Shown here: one piece after another, positions 34,034-43,447 of the stretch
Layout: each line of letters opens with the position of its first letter
Numbering within the stretch: position 1 is the first letter of the stretch
From: Lactiplantibacillus garii
GTDB taxonomy: Bacteria > Bacillota > Bacilli > Lactobacillales > Lactobacillaceae
Direction of reading: 5' to 3'
DNA length: 64,000 bases
NCBI RefSeq assembly: GCF_003885105.1
Contig: NZ_QWZQ01000005.1
Location: forward strand, 26,068-90,067
The notes under the pieces: generated by a model
Told to the model about the DNA's origin: nothing
Database searches by the model: none
Seen by the model: only the letters and a program-made list of their open reading frames with translations
Program-made: the position numbers and the translations under genes

Positions 34034-36169
34034 TTAATCATCATCGGCTTCGACGTCGTTGAGCATTAATAGGTTTTCGGAATAGTTGATGAATTGACGT
34101 AGCTTAGCCGCCGTGCGTAAACTGATCTGTCCGCTTTCCAACAAATGTTGGACCCCCGCGCGTTCAGCGCCTAAACTTTTAATTCGCAGCGTGTGAATCT
34201 GCCGTTCATAATCGGCCCGTGACAGGCTATGATTGGTTTTAGCATTTTCGATTCGGTTCCGATAGTGCACAATCAGGTGGTACAACGCCTGCCGGTCAAA
34301 TTGTTGTTCGTCAACGTTGGCCCGTTTTAAGTACTGTGACAAAGCTTTAATGGCCGCCTTGGACGCGACTCGTTGAATTTCAAGCTGCTCTGCCCGTAAT
34401 TTGTCACTATCGGCCGGGGCGAGCCATAACCGGAGACCCTGCATCCCCCGACTGATCAAGATTCGGAGTGAGCGTAACGTCGGTAAGCCCGGTTTATGCG
34501 TGGCTTGGGCTAACCGTTGCTCCCGGTGGTCCACCCGCCGTAAGTAGGCCTGAGCCGCCAATTTCGACGTTTCTTTATTCGCCACCATTTCCTTAACGGC
34601 CTGGCGTTCACCCGCTAACGCGACCAACCGCAACTGCGCTTCATCGGTCAGCATTGGTGCCAATTCGTCCGCGGTCTGGGAAGCAACTTCTAGCCGGCGG
34701 ATCTGAAACTGTTGATCCAAAATCAGATCGTAAGCCGCCCGTTGGTTTTCTGGACGCCGGTGTTCTTCAATGTTGCGTACGGCGAGTTGTAAAACGTAAA
34801 TCCGGGCCTGCTTGTAAGTAATTTGTTCCGGTTGATCCCCATCCTCCTCGTCTTCGGGTAAATCAGGGCCGGCAGCCATTACCGCGTCGTCATCATCCAA
34901 GCTGGAACCCCGGGTCATGAACGGTAGTGACTTGGCAGCCATCAACGGTAAGATCCCCGCCGCGGCCACTAAACTAACGATAATCACGCCCGCCGCAATG
35001 AATAGGACCAGGGCGCGTTCGGGAAAGGCGTCCCCGTTAGCAATCACGGTTGGGATCGTAAAGACCCCCGCCATGGTAATCGCGCCCCGGACCCCAGATA
35101 AGCCGGAGAGGGTTGCAATCCGTAAACTAGGTTTGGACTTATCGTGATTCCGTAACCAGTTAAACAGCATGTACACGTAGGTCCACGCGACCCGGATCAG
35201 TAGGAGGATTCCCCACACGATCAATACGTCAAAGATAGCGTGAAAGGTATTGGTGTGTGAGCCCTGAATGGTAGCCTGCGTAGCGACCGGCAACTCAATA
35301 CCTAGAATCAGGAACACGATTCCGTTTAACAAGTAAACGATAACGTTCCATACTTTTTCGGTCACTAGGCGCAATTCCGGCGCGTCTTCGGCTTCGTGGG
35401 AATTCTGCACGTGGGCTAACACGCCCGCGGCGACAACGGCAACCACACCGGAAGCGTGGAACCATTCTTCAGCGATGAAGTAAATCGCAAACGGCGTCAT
35501 AATTTGTAACACCACGTTAAAGACGGTGTCGTTGATCCCTTCTCGGCGCAAAATGTCCCGGATCAGCTGAATCACCGTAATCAGGGCTAAGCCGACTGCT
35601 AAGCCGACTAAACTGATGTAAAAGAAATCACCGACCGCTTTACCAAGTACGAAACTCCCGGTCACGGCCGCGGCCAGGGCGTACTTAAACCCAATCAGTC
35701 CGCTGGCATCGTTGATCAAACTTTCCCCACTCACTAGGTGCAGGATTTCTTTCGGTAACTTGACCCCTTCCGAAATCGACTGCACCGCCACCGGATCGGT
35801 CGGTGACAAAATGGCGGCCAGCGCGATGCTGACGGCTAGTGGAATGGACGGAATTAAAATGTGTACTAGGAAGCCACCCAAAATGGTGGTAATAAAAACG
35901 AGGACAATTGCATTGGCAAAAATTGCCCCGCGTAGCTCCCATAATTCTTGTTTTGGAAATTGGCGGCCATCGTTATACAGCATCGGTGCAATGAAAACCA
36001 GCATAAACCAGTCCGTTTGCAGCTTAACCTGTACGTTTAACAATAAAGCCACTCCTAGACCCAGCCCGACTTGAATTAAACTGACCGGGATTGCGACTAG
36101 ATAGTGGCTCAATACGTTCGACAGCAGCACTAAACATGCCAATAAAATCACTAATTCTATAATCGGCAC
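34034..36169 (-). CDS. Na+/H+ antiporter, CPA1 (NhaP) family
   Basis: About 711 residues. The GTG at 36169 is preferred because AGGGGG lies about eight bases ahead; a TTG at 36190 is in frame but has no ribosome site. Ten to twelve membrane helices fill the first ~420 residues. The transport site is visible as AAILSPTDPVAV and GESLINDASGL (the ND pair of the electroneutral CPA1 exchangers), plus RVAWTYVYML. A long charged cytoplasmic part of ~280 residues follows (EEDEEDGDQPEQ, then helical segments), longer than in many bacterial NhaP. It should expel Na+ in exchange for H+ and help pH and salt balance. Confidence 0.92.
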   Translation of the reverse strand: MPIIELVILLACLVLLSNVLSHYLVAIPVSLIQVGLGLGVALLLNVQVKLQTDWFMLVFIAPMLYNDGRQFPKQELWELRGAIFANAIVLVFITTILGGFLVHILIPSIPLAVSIALAAILSPTDPVAVQSISEGVKLPKEILHLVSGESLINDASGLIGFKYALAAAVTGSFVLGKAVGDFFYISLVGLAVGLALITVIQLIRDILRREGINDTVFNVVLQIMTPFAIYFIAEEWFHASGVVAVVAAGVLAHVQNSHEAEDAPELRLVTEKVWNVIVYLLNGIVFLILGIELPVATQATIQGSHTNTFHAIFDVLIVWGILLLIRVAWTYVYMLFNWLRNHDKSKPSLRIATLSGLSGVRGAITMAGVFTIPTVIANGDAFPERALVLFIAAGVIIVSLVAAAGILPLMAAKSLPFMTRGSSLDDDDAVMAAGPDLPEDEEDGDQPEQITYKQARIYVLQLAVRNIEEHRRPENQRAAYDLILDQQFQIRRLEVASQTADELAPMLTDEAQLRLVALAGERQAVKEMVANKETSKLAAQAYLRRVDHREQRLAQATHKPGLPTLRSLRILISRGMQGLRLWLAPADSDKLRAEQLEIQRVASKAAIKALSQYLKRANVDEQQFDRQALYHLIVHYRNRIENAKTNHSLSRADYERQIHTLRIKSLGAERAGVQHLLESGQISLRTAAKLRQFINYSENLLMLNDVEADDD

Positions 36170-36201
36170 GTGGTTGCCCCCTTTGTTCAATTGACAAAAA
36201 C

Positions 36202-37107
36202 TTACTTCGTGACGTCTTCTCCGATGATCCGGACTTCAGTTTGTAAATGCACCCCAAACTTCTCAAAGACCACTTTTTGGACGTAGTGGATCATATCCAT
36301 GTAATCCGTGGCGGTCGCGTGATCAACGTTAATAATAAAGCCGGCGTGCTTCTTCGATACTTCCGCCCCGCCAATGCGGTGGCCCTGTAACCCGGCATCG
36401 TGAATCAATTTACCCGTGAAGTAACCGGTCGGGCGTTTGAAAACACTCCCACAAGACGGCCATTCCAACGGTTGCTTAGCTGCCCGGAGGGTGTTTAGTT
36501 CGTCCATGCGGGCCTGAATTTTGGTTTGGTCACCGGGTTTGAGTGCAAAAGTGGCCGTGACCACCGTATCGTCGTAATCCTGAACGGTACTGTGCCGGTA
36601 ACCGAAATCCAAATCCGCGTTCGACAGGGTCTTCAACTGACCTTCACGGGTCAAAACGGTGACTTCTTCAACAACTTCGCTGATTTCACCACCGTAGGCC
36701 CCGGCGTTCATGAAGACGGCCCCGCCAACGCTCCCGGGAATTCCGGCTGCAAATTCTAAACCGGTCAAGCTAGCCCGGCACGCGACCTTGGTCGTTGCAA
36801 TCAACGCAGCCCCGGCTTCGGCGACCACGTGATTTTCGCTGGCGTGAATCTGGTTCATTTTAGTGAGAATCATTGTTAAACCACGAATCCCACCGTCCTT
36901 TACGATCAGGTTGCTGGCATTACCGATGACGGTTAACGGCACCTGTTCGCGATTGGCGTATTCGATTAGGGCCTTGGCCTCACTAATTGACTTCGGAAAC
37001 GCAACGAAGTCAGCGGGGCCCCCGGTTTTAGTATTGGTATAGTGACTAAGCGATTCATCTTTTTTTATTTCAATGGCTGGAAAAGTGGCCAAGACATCTT
37101 GAGTCAT
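36202..37107 (-). CDS. murB: UDP-N-acetylenolpyruvoylglucosamine reductase
   Basis: A 301-residue flavoenzyme making UDP-MurNAc with NADPH, a cytoplasmic step of peptidoglycan synthesis. Motifs: [14 protein letters not shown] at the start of the FAD domain, [37 protein letters not shown], the YRHSTVQ segment, and [11 protein letters not shown] with the catalytic Ser, then [15 protein letters not shown]. It is a type IIa MurB by length. It lies 33 bases upstream of the Na+/H+ antiporter gene on the same strand and may share transcription with it. Confidence 0.97.
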   Translation of the reverse strand: MTQDVLATFPAIEIKKDESLSHYTNTKTGGPADFVAFPKSISEAKALIEYANREQVPLTVIGNASNLIVKDGGIRGLTMILTKMNQIHASENHVVAEAGAALIATTKVACRASLTGLEFAAGIPGSVGGAVFMNAGAYGGEISEVVEEVTVLTREGQLKTLSNADLDFGYRHSTVQDYDDTVVTATFALKPGDQTKIQARMDELNTLRAAKQPLEWPSCGSVFKRPTGYFTGKLIHDAGLQGHRIGGAEVSKKHAGFIINVDHATATDYMDMIHYVQKVVFEKFGVHLQTEVRIIGEDVTK

Positions 37108-37227
37108 GGTGGAAGTTCCTTTCGTGTTTCGTTTAATAATTGAACAGTTAAGTTATTATTTGACCCCAAAGACGGCCCGCACCGGGTCATCCAAGGTCGC
37201 TAGTCTATCAATTAAGTTTATCACTTT

Positions 37228-38130
37228 TTAACGGCTTAATAAATGACGGCACACCGCGTGACTGGTAATTGCGGACGTTGGGTCGACCGGGTTCGTTCCG
37301 TGGGTTGCCACCGCCGTCAGAAATGCTCGAATCAACGGGGCAAAACCGCGTTTTTCCAAAGTGGGTTCCCAATCCGGAAAACTCGTGGTCGTCGTTTGGG
37401 CCGTTTGGTAATTGGTCAACATGCTGAGGTCCTTCACAACGGCACGGCCGTGAGTGGTTTGAACGGTCGTTTGTTCTAAGTTGACCCCGCCGTACATGTT
37501 CGTCACGACTTGCAACTGTTCGTGGGCGGTCTCAGCCGTTAAGTAACCCTGTCCCAGCGCACCGGCTTCGGTCGTTAAAACGCGGCCACATGTCGTTTCT
37601 AGCGGTTCATCTAACAAGAACAGGCCGGTATCGACCGAGTGGATCATGAGATCAAATACCGCCGTTTCCGGGTCCTGACCTCCAGTTTCACGGACCTTTT
37701 CCGCTACGACCATGCGCTTATTTGGTAACGCCTTTAATTGTTGGTTTAACGGGTCAAAACGACGGTTAAACCCGCAGGTCAACATTAAATGGCGACTCGC
37801 CGCCAAATCGTACAACGCCTGAACTGCCTGAAGGTCCGTGGCTACCGGCTTATCAACGTACACGTTAATGTCGTTTTCTAATAATTGGCGGATAATGCGG
37901 GCGTGCGTTGAGGTCGGCGTGTGAACAAACACGGCCGCTGGGTGGACGGAAATTAGTTCGTCCAAGTCAGCGTGCGTGTGTTGAAAGCCGTACTGGGCGG
38001 CCAGTCGTTGCCGTTTTTCCGCGTTGCGGGTCGTTAGGTGAAATTCATACTGATCCTGCATGGCGGCCATCACTGGTAAATACGCCTTTTGCGCAATGTT
38101 TCCGAGTCCCATAACCCCAATTTTTAACAT
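37228..38130 (-). CDS. Gfo/Idh/MocA-family oxidoreductase
   Basis: A 300-residue NAD(P)-dependent dehydrogenase. The ATG at 38130 follows GGAGGAATCGAC; the open frame continues 71 codons further but that part shows no protein character. The Rossmann motif is IGVMGLGNIAQKAYLPVM (residues 3-20), followed by HTPTSTHARI and the catalytic VDKPVATDLQAVQ (EKP-type, here DKP) with GFNRRFDP. The C-terminal domain is the Gfo/Idh alpha/beta sheet. Substrate is unknown; family members act on sugars, inositol or virginiamycin-like compounds. It stands alone and is divergent from the exonuclease gene. Confidence 0.87.
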   Translation of the reverse strand: MLKIGVMGLGNIAQKAYLPVMAAMQDQYEFHLTTRNAEKRQRLAAQYGFQHTHADLDELISVHPAAVFVHTPTSTHARIIRQLLENDINVYVDKPVATDLQAVQALYDLAASRHLMLTCGFNRRFDPLNQQLKALPNKRMVVAEKVRETGGQDPETAVFDLMIHSVDTGLFLLDEPLETTCGRVLTTEAGALGQGYLTAETAHEQLQVVTNMYGGVNLEQTTVQTTHGRAVVKDLSMLTNYQTAQTTTTSFPDWEPTLEKRGFAPLIRAFLTAVATHGTNPVDPTSAITSHAVCRHLLSR

Positions 38131-38233
38131 GTCGATTCCTCCATTTTCGTCCGCATAATGCGGTACAATTGAATAACTAAGCGACGTTGTTCGATTAACG
38201 TTCGCCACTTTATACGAAAGGTCTGAACTACTC

Positions 38234-38989
38234 TTGAAACTAATTTCTTGGAACGTTAACGGACTCCGTGCCGCGGTCAAGCACGGTTTCGTTGATAGCT
38301 TTAACCAGCTCGACGCCGACTTTTTCTGCGTACAGGAAACCAAATTACAAGCTGGCCAAATCGACCTTGATTTGCCCGGATATCACCAGTACTGGAACTA
38401 CGCTGAACGGAAGGGCTATTCGGGAACCGCTATTTTCACCAAGCACGAACCGCTCAACGTCACGTACGGCATCGGCGTTCCGGAACACGATACCGAGGGG
38501 CGCGTCATCACCCTTGAATACCCCGACTATTACGTTCTGACCTGCTACACGCCGAACTCGGGCGGTGAACTCAAACGTTTGGATTACCGCCAAACTTGGG
38601 AAGACGCCTTTTTAGACTACGTTAACGGACTGGATGCCCGTAAACCGCTGATCTTCTGTGGGGACCTCAACGTGGCCCACGAAAACATTGATTTAAAAAA
38701 CTGGCGAAGTAACCACCACAGTGCCGGTTTTACCGACGAAGAACGCACAAAGTTCACCCGCTTACTCAGCAACGGCTTTACCGACACGTTCCGGCACTTC
38801 TATCCCGACCAAACCGAAATCTATTCATGGTGGAGCTACCGGTTCCACGCCCGCGATAATAATTCGGGGTGGCGCATCGACTACTTCATCACGTCTAACC
38901 GGTTGGATGACCGGCTGTTAAACGCCCGCATTTTAAACGACGTTTACGGTTCCGACCACTGTCCGGTCGAATTAGATATCCGCCTATGA
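38234..38989 (+). CDS. exodeoxyribonuclease III / AP endonuclease
   Basis: A 251-residue Exo III-family nuclease, which cuts DNA at abasic sites and trims 3' ends during base excision repair. Motifs: LISWNVNGLRA at the start (Asn), FFCVQETKL with the metal Glu, GYSGTAIFTK, CGDLNVAHENID with catalytic Asp and Asn, SWWSYRFHARDNN, WRIDYF and GSDHCPVEL with the catalytic His. All expected active-site residues are present. It uses a TTG start with AAAGG upstream. It precedes a DnaQ-like exonuclease gene by 76 bases. Confidence 0.95.
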   Translation: MKLISWNVNGLRAAVKHGFVDSFNQLDADFFCVQETKLQAGQIDLDLPGYHQYWNYAERKGYSGTAIFTKHEPLNVTYGIGVPEHDTEGRVITLEYPDYYVLTCYTPNSGGELKRLDYRQTWEDAFLDYVNGLDARKPLIFCGDLNVAHENIDLKNWRSNHHSAGFTDEERTKFTRLLSNGFTDTFRHFYPDQTEIYSWWSYRFHARDNNSGWRIDYFITSNRLDDRLLNARILNDVYGSDHCPVELDIRL

Positions 38990-39065
38990 TTCGGGTCGCA
39001 AACTTGAAATCTGGACGGTCCCTTAGTACGATGAACTTAATTCTTTAGAAACGGTGGTGGCACCT

Positions 39066-39602
39066 TTGAACTTTGTCGCAATGGATTTTGAAACTGCGAA
39101 CGCCAAGCGGGACAGTGCCTGTTCCTTGGCCCTGACAATTGTTCGCAACAGTCAGGTCACGGACGAATTCTACACCCTGATCAAACCAGAAAGTGACTTC
39201 TTTTGGCGCAACGTCCAAATTCACGGCATCCACGAAACGGACGTCGCCAACGCACCTAAGTTTCCCGAAGTATGGAAACACATCGCGCCGTTCTTCCAGC
39301 GAGACCGGTTAGTCATTGCCCATAACGCACCGTTTGATACCGGTGTGCTCCGGCAAACCCTCGCCCACTACGGCATCGGCGCCCCGGAATACTTATCCAT
39401 GGACACCGTTAAAACTAGCAAACGGTTTTACCCGGAGCTCCCTAATCATAAATTGGATACGATGTGCAACGCGCTGGACATTGAACTTCAGCATCACCAC
39501 AACGCGCTGGATGATAGTCTAGCCTGTGCCAACATTTTACTGGCAGAAGCCCGGCAATTTGGAACCGAACAACTTAAACCGTTCGTCCGTGTTCAGGGTT
39601 AA
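39066..39602 (+). CDS. DnaQ-like 3'-5' exonuclease
   Basis: A 178-residue DEDDh exonuclease. The TTG at 39066 is chosen because family members begin with NFVAMDFETANAKRDSAC; GTG codons a few positions upstream remain possible. The motifs are present: DFET (Exo I), HNAPFDTGVL (Exo II) and HNALDDSLACANILL (Exo III with His). It cuts single-stranded DNA or RNA from the 3' end; related proteins are proofreading subunits or free-standing nucleases. It ends at a strong hairpin terminator shared with the convergent GNAT gene. Confidence 0.88.
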   Translation: MNFVAMDFETANAKRDSACSLALTIVRNSQVTDEFYTLIKPESDFFWRNVQIHGIHETDVANAPKFPEVWKHIAPFFQRDRLVIAHNAPFDTGVLRQTLAHYGIGAPEYLSMDTVKTSKRFYPELPNHKLDTMCNALDIELQHHHNALDDSLACANILLAEARQFGTEQLKPFVRVQG

Positions 39603-39608
39603 ATAAAG

Positions 39609-39651
39609 CGTGCGTCAAACTGCGATTATTGCGATTTGACGCACGTTTTTT
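39609..39651. terminator. bidirectional terminator
   Basis: CGTGCGTCAAA pairs with TTTGACGCACG around 15 bases, followed by TTTTTT on the plus strand; the minus-strand side serves the GNAT gene. Confidence 0.85.
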
Positions 39652-40165
39652 AGACGGCTAAAACCATATCGACCGCCGCCACCTTCGCGCCAGTCGGATC
39701 AACTACGTCGTACGCTTGCGGCGTACTTTCTTTAAAACCGAGGTGTTGGTAGAGCTTAGCGGCCCGGGTATTCCGTAACTGTACGGTTAAGACTAATTGT
39801 TTGAGGGTACTGAAATCCCGCGCCCAGTGGATCAACTCTTCAACGAGGGCCGTTCCCAGACCCATCCCCCAGAATTCCTTCAGCACGGCGACCCCGACTT
39901 CACCCTTGGTCACGGTCGGGCCTTCAGTTGCCTGAACCGTCGCGACCCCGATCAACTGTGCGCCCAAAGCCGCCACAAAAATTGTGTTGGTCGTCGTTCG
40001 GGTCAACTGTTCAATTTGTTGGCACTCATCCCGTTCACTAAGCTGACCCAGTCCCTCATCCACCGTAAACGTATTGGATTCGTGGGACAGCCGTTTTAAT
40101 AATTTTAACAACCGGGCAGCGTCGGCTGGCTCCGCCGGTCGGATATCCACAACTTCGTCCGCCAT
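39650..40165 (-). CDS. GNAT-family N-acetyltransferase
   Basis: A 171-residue protein with the GNAT fold. The acetyl-CoA site is seen in VGVAVLKEFWGMGLGTALVEEL (consensus Q/RxxGxG/A, here GMGLGTA) and the C-terminal LRNTRAAKLYQHLGFKE. It lies seven bases after tsaE, the usual order in lactobacilli, and may act on ribosomal or other proteins. The substrate is unknown. The start is an ATG in the TsaE-distal end with GGAG ahead. Confidence 0.88.
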   Translation of the reverse strand: MADEVVDIRPAEPADAARLLKLLKRLSHESNTFTVDEGLGQLSERDECQQIEQLTRTTTNTIFVAALGAQLIGVATVQATEGPTVTKGEVGVAVLKEFWGMGLGTALVEELIHWARDFSTLKQLVLTVQLRNTRAAKLYQHLGFKESTPQAYDVVDPTGAKVAAVDMVLAV

Positions 40166-40171
40166 GGTCGC

Positions 40172-40633
40172 TCACTCCTTTAACTGGTCAACCAATTGCT
40201 GGTAGCGCGTCCCTTGGGGTGTCAGGGTGATTGTTCGACCGTCGTCACCGGCCCCGTTACGGGTCAAGCCAATTCGTAAATAGTCGGTTGGTAATAAATC
40301 GGCGATGAATTCGGACCACTCAACGACGCTCACGCCGTCACCATCAAAATATTCGTCTAGCCCCAAATCTTCCGCGCCACCGTCCTCTAACCGGTAGACA
40401 TCCATGTGGTACAGCGGCAAGCGCCCCTGATGGTATTCCCGAATGAGGGTAAAAGTCGGACTCTTAACGTTATTCGGAATGCCCAAACTCTTAGCCAACC
40501 CCTTCGTAAAGGTGGTTTTACCCGCTCCGAGGTCCCCGTCTAATAAAATCAGGTCGCCCGGTTGGACGCGTTGGCCAATTTTTTCTCCCAGTTGCATGGT
40601 TTCCTCCGGGGACGTTACCGTAATCGAATCCAT
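40172..40633 (-). CDS. tsaE: tRNA threonylcarbamoyladenosine biosynthesis ATPase
   Basis: A 153-residue P-loop protein required with TsaB and TsaD for the t6A37 modification of ANN-decoding tRNAs. The Walker A motif is LLDGDLGAGKTTFTKGLA, followed by VKSPTFTLIREY and the YHMDVYRLE segment with VVEWSEF near the end, all typical for TsaE. Length is normal. It follows pta in the ung-pta-tsaE-GNAT order, but has its own promoter between pta and tsaE. Confidence 0.95.
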   Translation of the reverse strand: MDSITVTSPEETMQLGEKIGQRVQPGDLILLDGDLGAGKTTFTKGLAKSLGIPNNVKSPTFTLIREYHQGRLPLYHMDVYRLEDGGAEDLGLDEYFDGDGVSVVEWSEFIADLLPTDYLRIGLTRNGAGDDGRTITLTPQGTRYQQLVDQLKE

Positions 40634-40668
40634 AAAATGTCCATCTCCTCATCTAACATACTGCTTTC

Positions 40669-40696
40669 ATTATAGAAAAAACGGGCGAAACTTCAA
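40669..40696 (-). promoter_or_regulatory. tsaE promoter inside the pta terminator
   Basis: TTGAAG (40691-40696), 16 bases, TATAAT (40669-40674) on the minus strand. The -35 box lies in the second arm of the pta terminator stem. Confidence 0.65.
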
Positions 40697-40727
40697 AGTA
40701 CAAGCTCTGAAGTTTCCCCGTTTTAAA
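40675..40727 (-). terminator. pta terminator
   Basis: AAAACGGGGAAACTTCA pairs with TTGAAGTTTCGCCCGTTTT on the minus strand, with a T-run at its end. Confidence 0.82.
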
Positions 40728-40746
40728 ACTACTCTTACTTATTAGC

Positions 40747-41724
40747 TTAAGCTAAGCCTTGAGCGGCCGTGATAATGGCCACCTTGTAGACGTCTTCCTC
40801 ACTAGCTCCCCGGGATAAATCGGAAACCGGTTTGTTCAATCCTTGCAAGATGGGACCAACCGCTTCAAAACCACCGAAGCGTTGGGCGATCTTGTAACCA
40901 ATGTTCCCGGATTGCAATTCTGGGAAAACGAAGACGTTAGCATGCCCGGCAACCTTGGAGCCCGGCGCCTTTTGCAACCCAACTTTTTCAACGAAGGCGG
41001 CGTCAAATTGCATTTCACCGTCAATGGCTAAGTCGGGTGCGGCAGCTTGGGCCTTGGCCGTGGCTTCCTGAACCTTGGTGACCATGTCGCCCTTAGCAGA
41101 ACCCTTTGTCGAAAAGCTTAGCATGGCAACCTTCGGGTCAATGTCAAAGATTTTAGCGGTGTGGGCACTCTGGGTCGCAATTTCCGCTAACGTGTCCGCG
41201 TCAGGATCAATGTTGATTGCGCAGTCCGCAAAGACGTACCGTTCGTCACCCTTTTGCATGATAAAGGCACCGGAGATCCGGTGTGAACCGGGTTTCGTCT
41301 TAATAATTTGTAACGCCGGCCGCACCGTGTCCCCGGTAGCGTGCACGGCCCCTGAAACCATTCCGTCAGCCTTGCCCATGTATACCAGCATCGTGCCAAA
41401 ATAATTTTCATCTTCAAGCATCTTAGCCGCCTGTTCCGGCGTATTCTTGCCCTTCCGACGTTCCACTAACGCGTCCAGCATGGCCTGTTTGTCAGCAGCT
41501 GGGTATGTAACTGGGTCTAAAACTTGGACACCGCTCAAATCCGCTTGTAAATCCTTAGCGACCGCTTGAACCTTGTCCGTAGCGCCTAAAATGATTGGTT
41601 TAACTAACCCGTCAGCGGCTAACCGGACCGCTGCACCGACGATGCGGGGTTCCGTACCTTCGGGGAAAACAATGGTTTGATCTTTACCAGTAATTTTTTG
41701 TGCCAATGATGTAAATAGATCCAT
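40747..41724 (-). CDS. pta: phosphate acetyltransferase
   Basis: A 325-residue enzyme exchanging acetyl-CoA and acetyl phosphate, linking pyruvate breakdown to ATP or acetate. The ATG at 41724 has GGAGGG nine bases ahead; an upstream frame extension is not needed. Motifs: VFPEGTEPRIVGAAVRLA, GMVSGAVHATGDTVRPALQI, MLSFSTKGSAKGDMVTKV and ANVFVFPELQSGNIGYKIAQR. Length fits the short Pta of Gram-positive bacteria (no N-terminal extra domains). It follows ung (22 bases) in the same transcript. Confidence 0.97.
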   Translation of the reverse strand: MDLFTSLAQKITGKDQTIVFPEGTEPRIVGAAVRLAADGLVKPIILGATDKVQAVAKDLQADLSGVQVLDPVTYPAADKQAMLDALVERRKGKNTPEQAAKMLEDENYFGTMLVYMGKADGMVSGAVHATGDTVRPALQIIKTKPGSHRISGAFIMQKGDERYVFADCAINIDPDADTLAEIATQSAHTAKIFDIDPKVAMLSFSTKGSAKGDMVTKVQEATAKAQAAAPDLAIDGEMQFDAAFVEKVGLQKAPGSKVAGHANVFVFPELQSGNIGYKIAQRFGGFEAVGPILQGLNKPVSDLSRGASEEDVYKVAIITAAQGLA

Positions 41725-41746
41725 GAGATAACCCTCCAATAAAAAA

Positions 41747-42439
41747 TTAATTATTTAAACTGACGTGTTCTGGAAGTTGCCAATTAATGGGTTGTTCGCC
41801 AAATGATTCTAACGCAATGTTGGTCTTAGAAAATGGTTTTGAGCCGAAGAAACCGCGGTACGCTGACAACGGACTCGGATGGGGCGCTTGTAATACCACG
41901 TTGGTTTCCGTATTGATCAGCTTAACTTTTGAGCGGGCGGCCTTACCCCACAAAATAAAGACAACCGGGGTCGGCCGTTCGGACAGTTGGTGAATCGCGT
42001 AATCCGTCAGCTTCTCCCACCCCTTATCCGCGTGAGAAAAAGCGATGCCATTTTGAACGGTCAAAACCGAGTTCAACAGGAGCACCCCCTGCTTGGCCCA
42101 GCTTTCTAAGTAGCCGTGGTTGACCGGGGTACAGCCAACGTCGTCTTGTAATTCTTTATAAATATTGACCAGTGACGGTGGTACCGCAACTCCCGGCAAC
42201 ACGGAAAAGCTTAATCCGTGTGCCTGGTTGGGACCGTGGTACGGGTCCTGACCTAAAATAACGACCTTTGTGTCGGCAAACGGCGTCCATTCAAAGGCTT
42301 GAAAAATATTATACATATCCGGATGAATATTTTTCGTCCGGTACTCTTCTTTTAAGAATTCGTGTAACTGGTGGTAATATGGTTGTTCAAATTGGGGCTT
42401 TAAGACGTCCCACCAGTCAGTATGAATAAACGCTTTCAT
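41747..42439 (-). CDS. ung: uracil-DNA glycosylase
   Basis: A 230-residue enzyme removing uracil from DNA. Start at the ATG at 42439 with GAGGTG seven bases upstream. Active-site motifs: [18 protein letters not shown] (catalytic Asp of GQDPYH), [10 protein letters not shown], and [17 protein letters not shown] with the HPSPLS loop. Length and family are standard for family-1 Ung. It heads the ung-pta-tsaE-GNAT group. Confidence 0.97.
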   Translation of the reverse strand: MKAFIHTDWWDVLKPQFEQPYYHQLHEFLKEEYRTKNIHPDMYNIFQAFEWTPFADTKVVILGQDPYHGPNQAHGLSFSVLPGVAVPPSLVNIYKELQDDVGCTPVNHGYLESWAKQGVLLLNSVLTVQNGIAFSHADKGWEKLTDYAIHQLSERPTPVVFILWGKAARSKVKLINTETNVVLQAPHPSPLSAYRGFFGSKPFSKTNIALESFGEQPINWQLPEHVSLNN

Positions 42440-42553
42440 CCTTAACACCTCTACATTATTGTAGCATACTAAAAACCGGTAATGATAATAATTCTGAATT
42501 CACTCCTAAACATGTTAGAATGTATCTATCAAGACAATTAAGGATGTGACAAC

Positions 42554-43423
42554 ATGATTTCGATTATCGCTTCTGACATGGACGGCACGTTACTGAATAA
42601 CGAAATGACCGTTTCGGACTTTAACGCCGACGCCATCCGTCAAGCGCAGCAGCAGGGTGTCCACTTCATCGTTTCCACTGGTCGCCGCTACTCTGAAGCA
42701 CAACCACTCATGGCCGCTCAAGGGATTACGGCTCCCCTGATCACGTTAAACGGGGCCGAAGTTTACGACGCTTCCGGAAAAATGCTCGACATGGTCCCCA
42801 TCACCAAAACGGTTGCCCGGGCCATCTTTCACACATTGATCTCCAAGGGTTACTACTTTGAAGTGGTTGGTAACGATGGCATCTACTCAAATAACAAAGC
42901 TAAGCGAATCGAACAAATTGCCCACCTACTAACGAATTTAAACCCGGATACGTCGTTTAAGATTGCCGTGACCTTAGCGTCGGCCCGACTCGAACTTATG
43001 GACATCAATTACGTTGACAACTACGACGAGCTGCTCAACGACCCCACTAAGCACGTGATGAAAATTATCACCTTTAGCGAAGAGGGACCGGCTAAACTTA
43101 AACCGCTAAGCGACGAACTACTCGCTAAACATTCATCCTTAAAGATCACGTCGTCTTCACGCTCCAACATTGAAATCAATAACGTTAACGCTCAAAAGGG
43201 AATTGCCGTTGAACGCTACGCCAACATGCTCAACACGCCAATGAGCGACGTAATGGCCATTGGTGATAATAACAACGACGTTTCCATGTTAAAAGTGGCC
43301 GGTATCAGTTACGCGATGGGTAACGGCACGACCGAAGTTAAACAGTTAGCTAACCGGGTGACCGACACGAACGTCAATGACGGCGTTGGTAAGGCCATTT
43401 TGGAAGTACTCGCGCAACAATAG
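42554..43423 (+). CDS. Cof-type HAD-family hydrolase
   Basis: A 289-residue HAD-IIB phosphatase with intact motifs: IASDMDGTLLN (both Asp), VSTGRRYSEA, the Lys in INNVNAQKGIAVER, and MAIGDNNNDVSML. Family members dephosphorylate sugar phosphates, pyridoxal phosphate or FMN precursors; the substrate here is unknown. It is 24 bases ahead of the LURP-one-like gene and may be in one operon with it. Confidence 0.92.
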   Translation: MISIIASDMDGTLLNNEMTVSDFNADAIRQAQQQGVHFIVSTGRRYSEAQPLMAAQGITAPLITLNGAEVYDASGKMLDMVPITKTVARAIFHTLISKGYYFEVVGNDGIYSNNKAKRIEQIAHLLTNLNPDTSFKIAVTLASARLELMDINYVDNYDELLNDPTKHVMKIITFSEEGPAKLKPLSDELLAKHSSLKITSSSRSNIEINNVNAQKGIAVERYANMLNTPMSDVMAIGDNNNDVSMLKVAGISYAMGNGTTEVKQLANRVTDTNVNDGVGKAILEVLAQQ

Positions 43424-43447
43424 TTCACCGGGAAACGAGGGTTGAAG

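Noticed and set aside
38131..38343. 71-residue N-terminal extension of the Gfo/Idh/MocA oxidoreductase
   Set aside because: The ATG at 38130 has a strong ribosome site and begins right at the Rossmann fold; the extension overlaps the divergent exonuclease gene.
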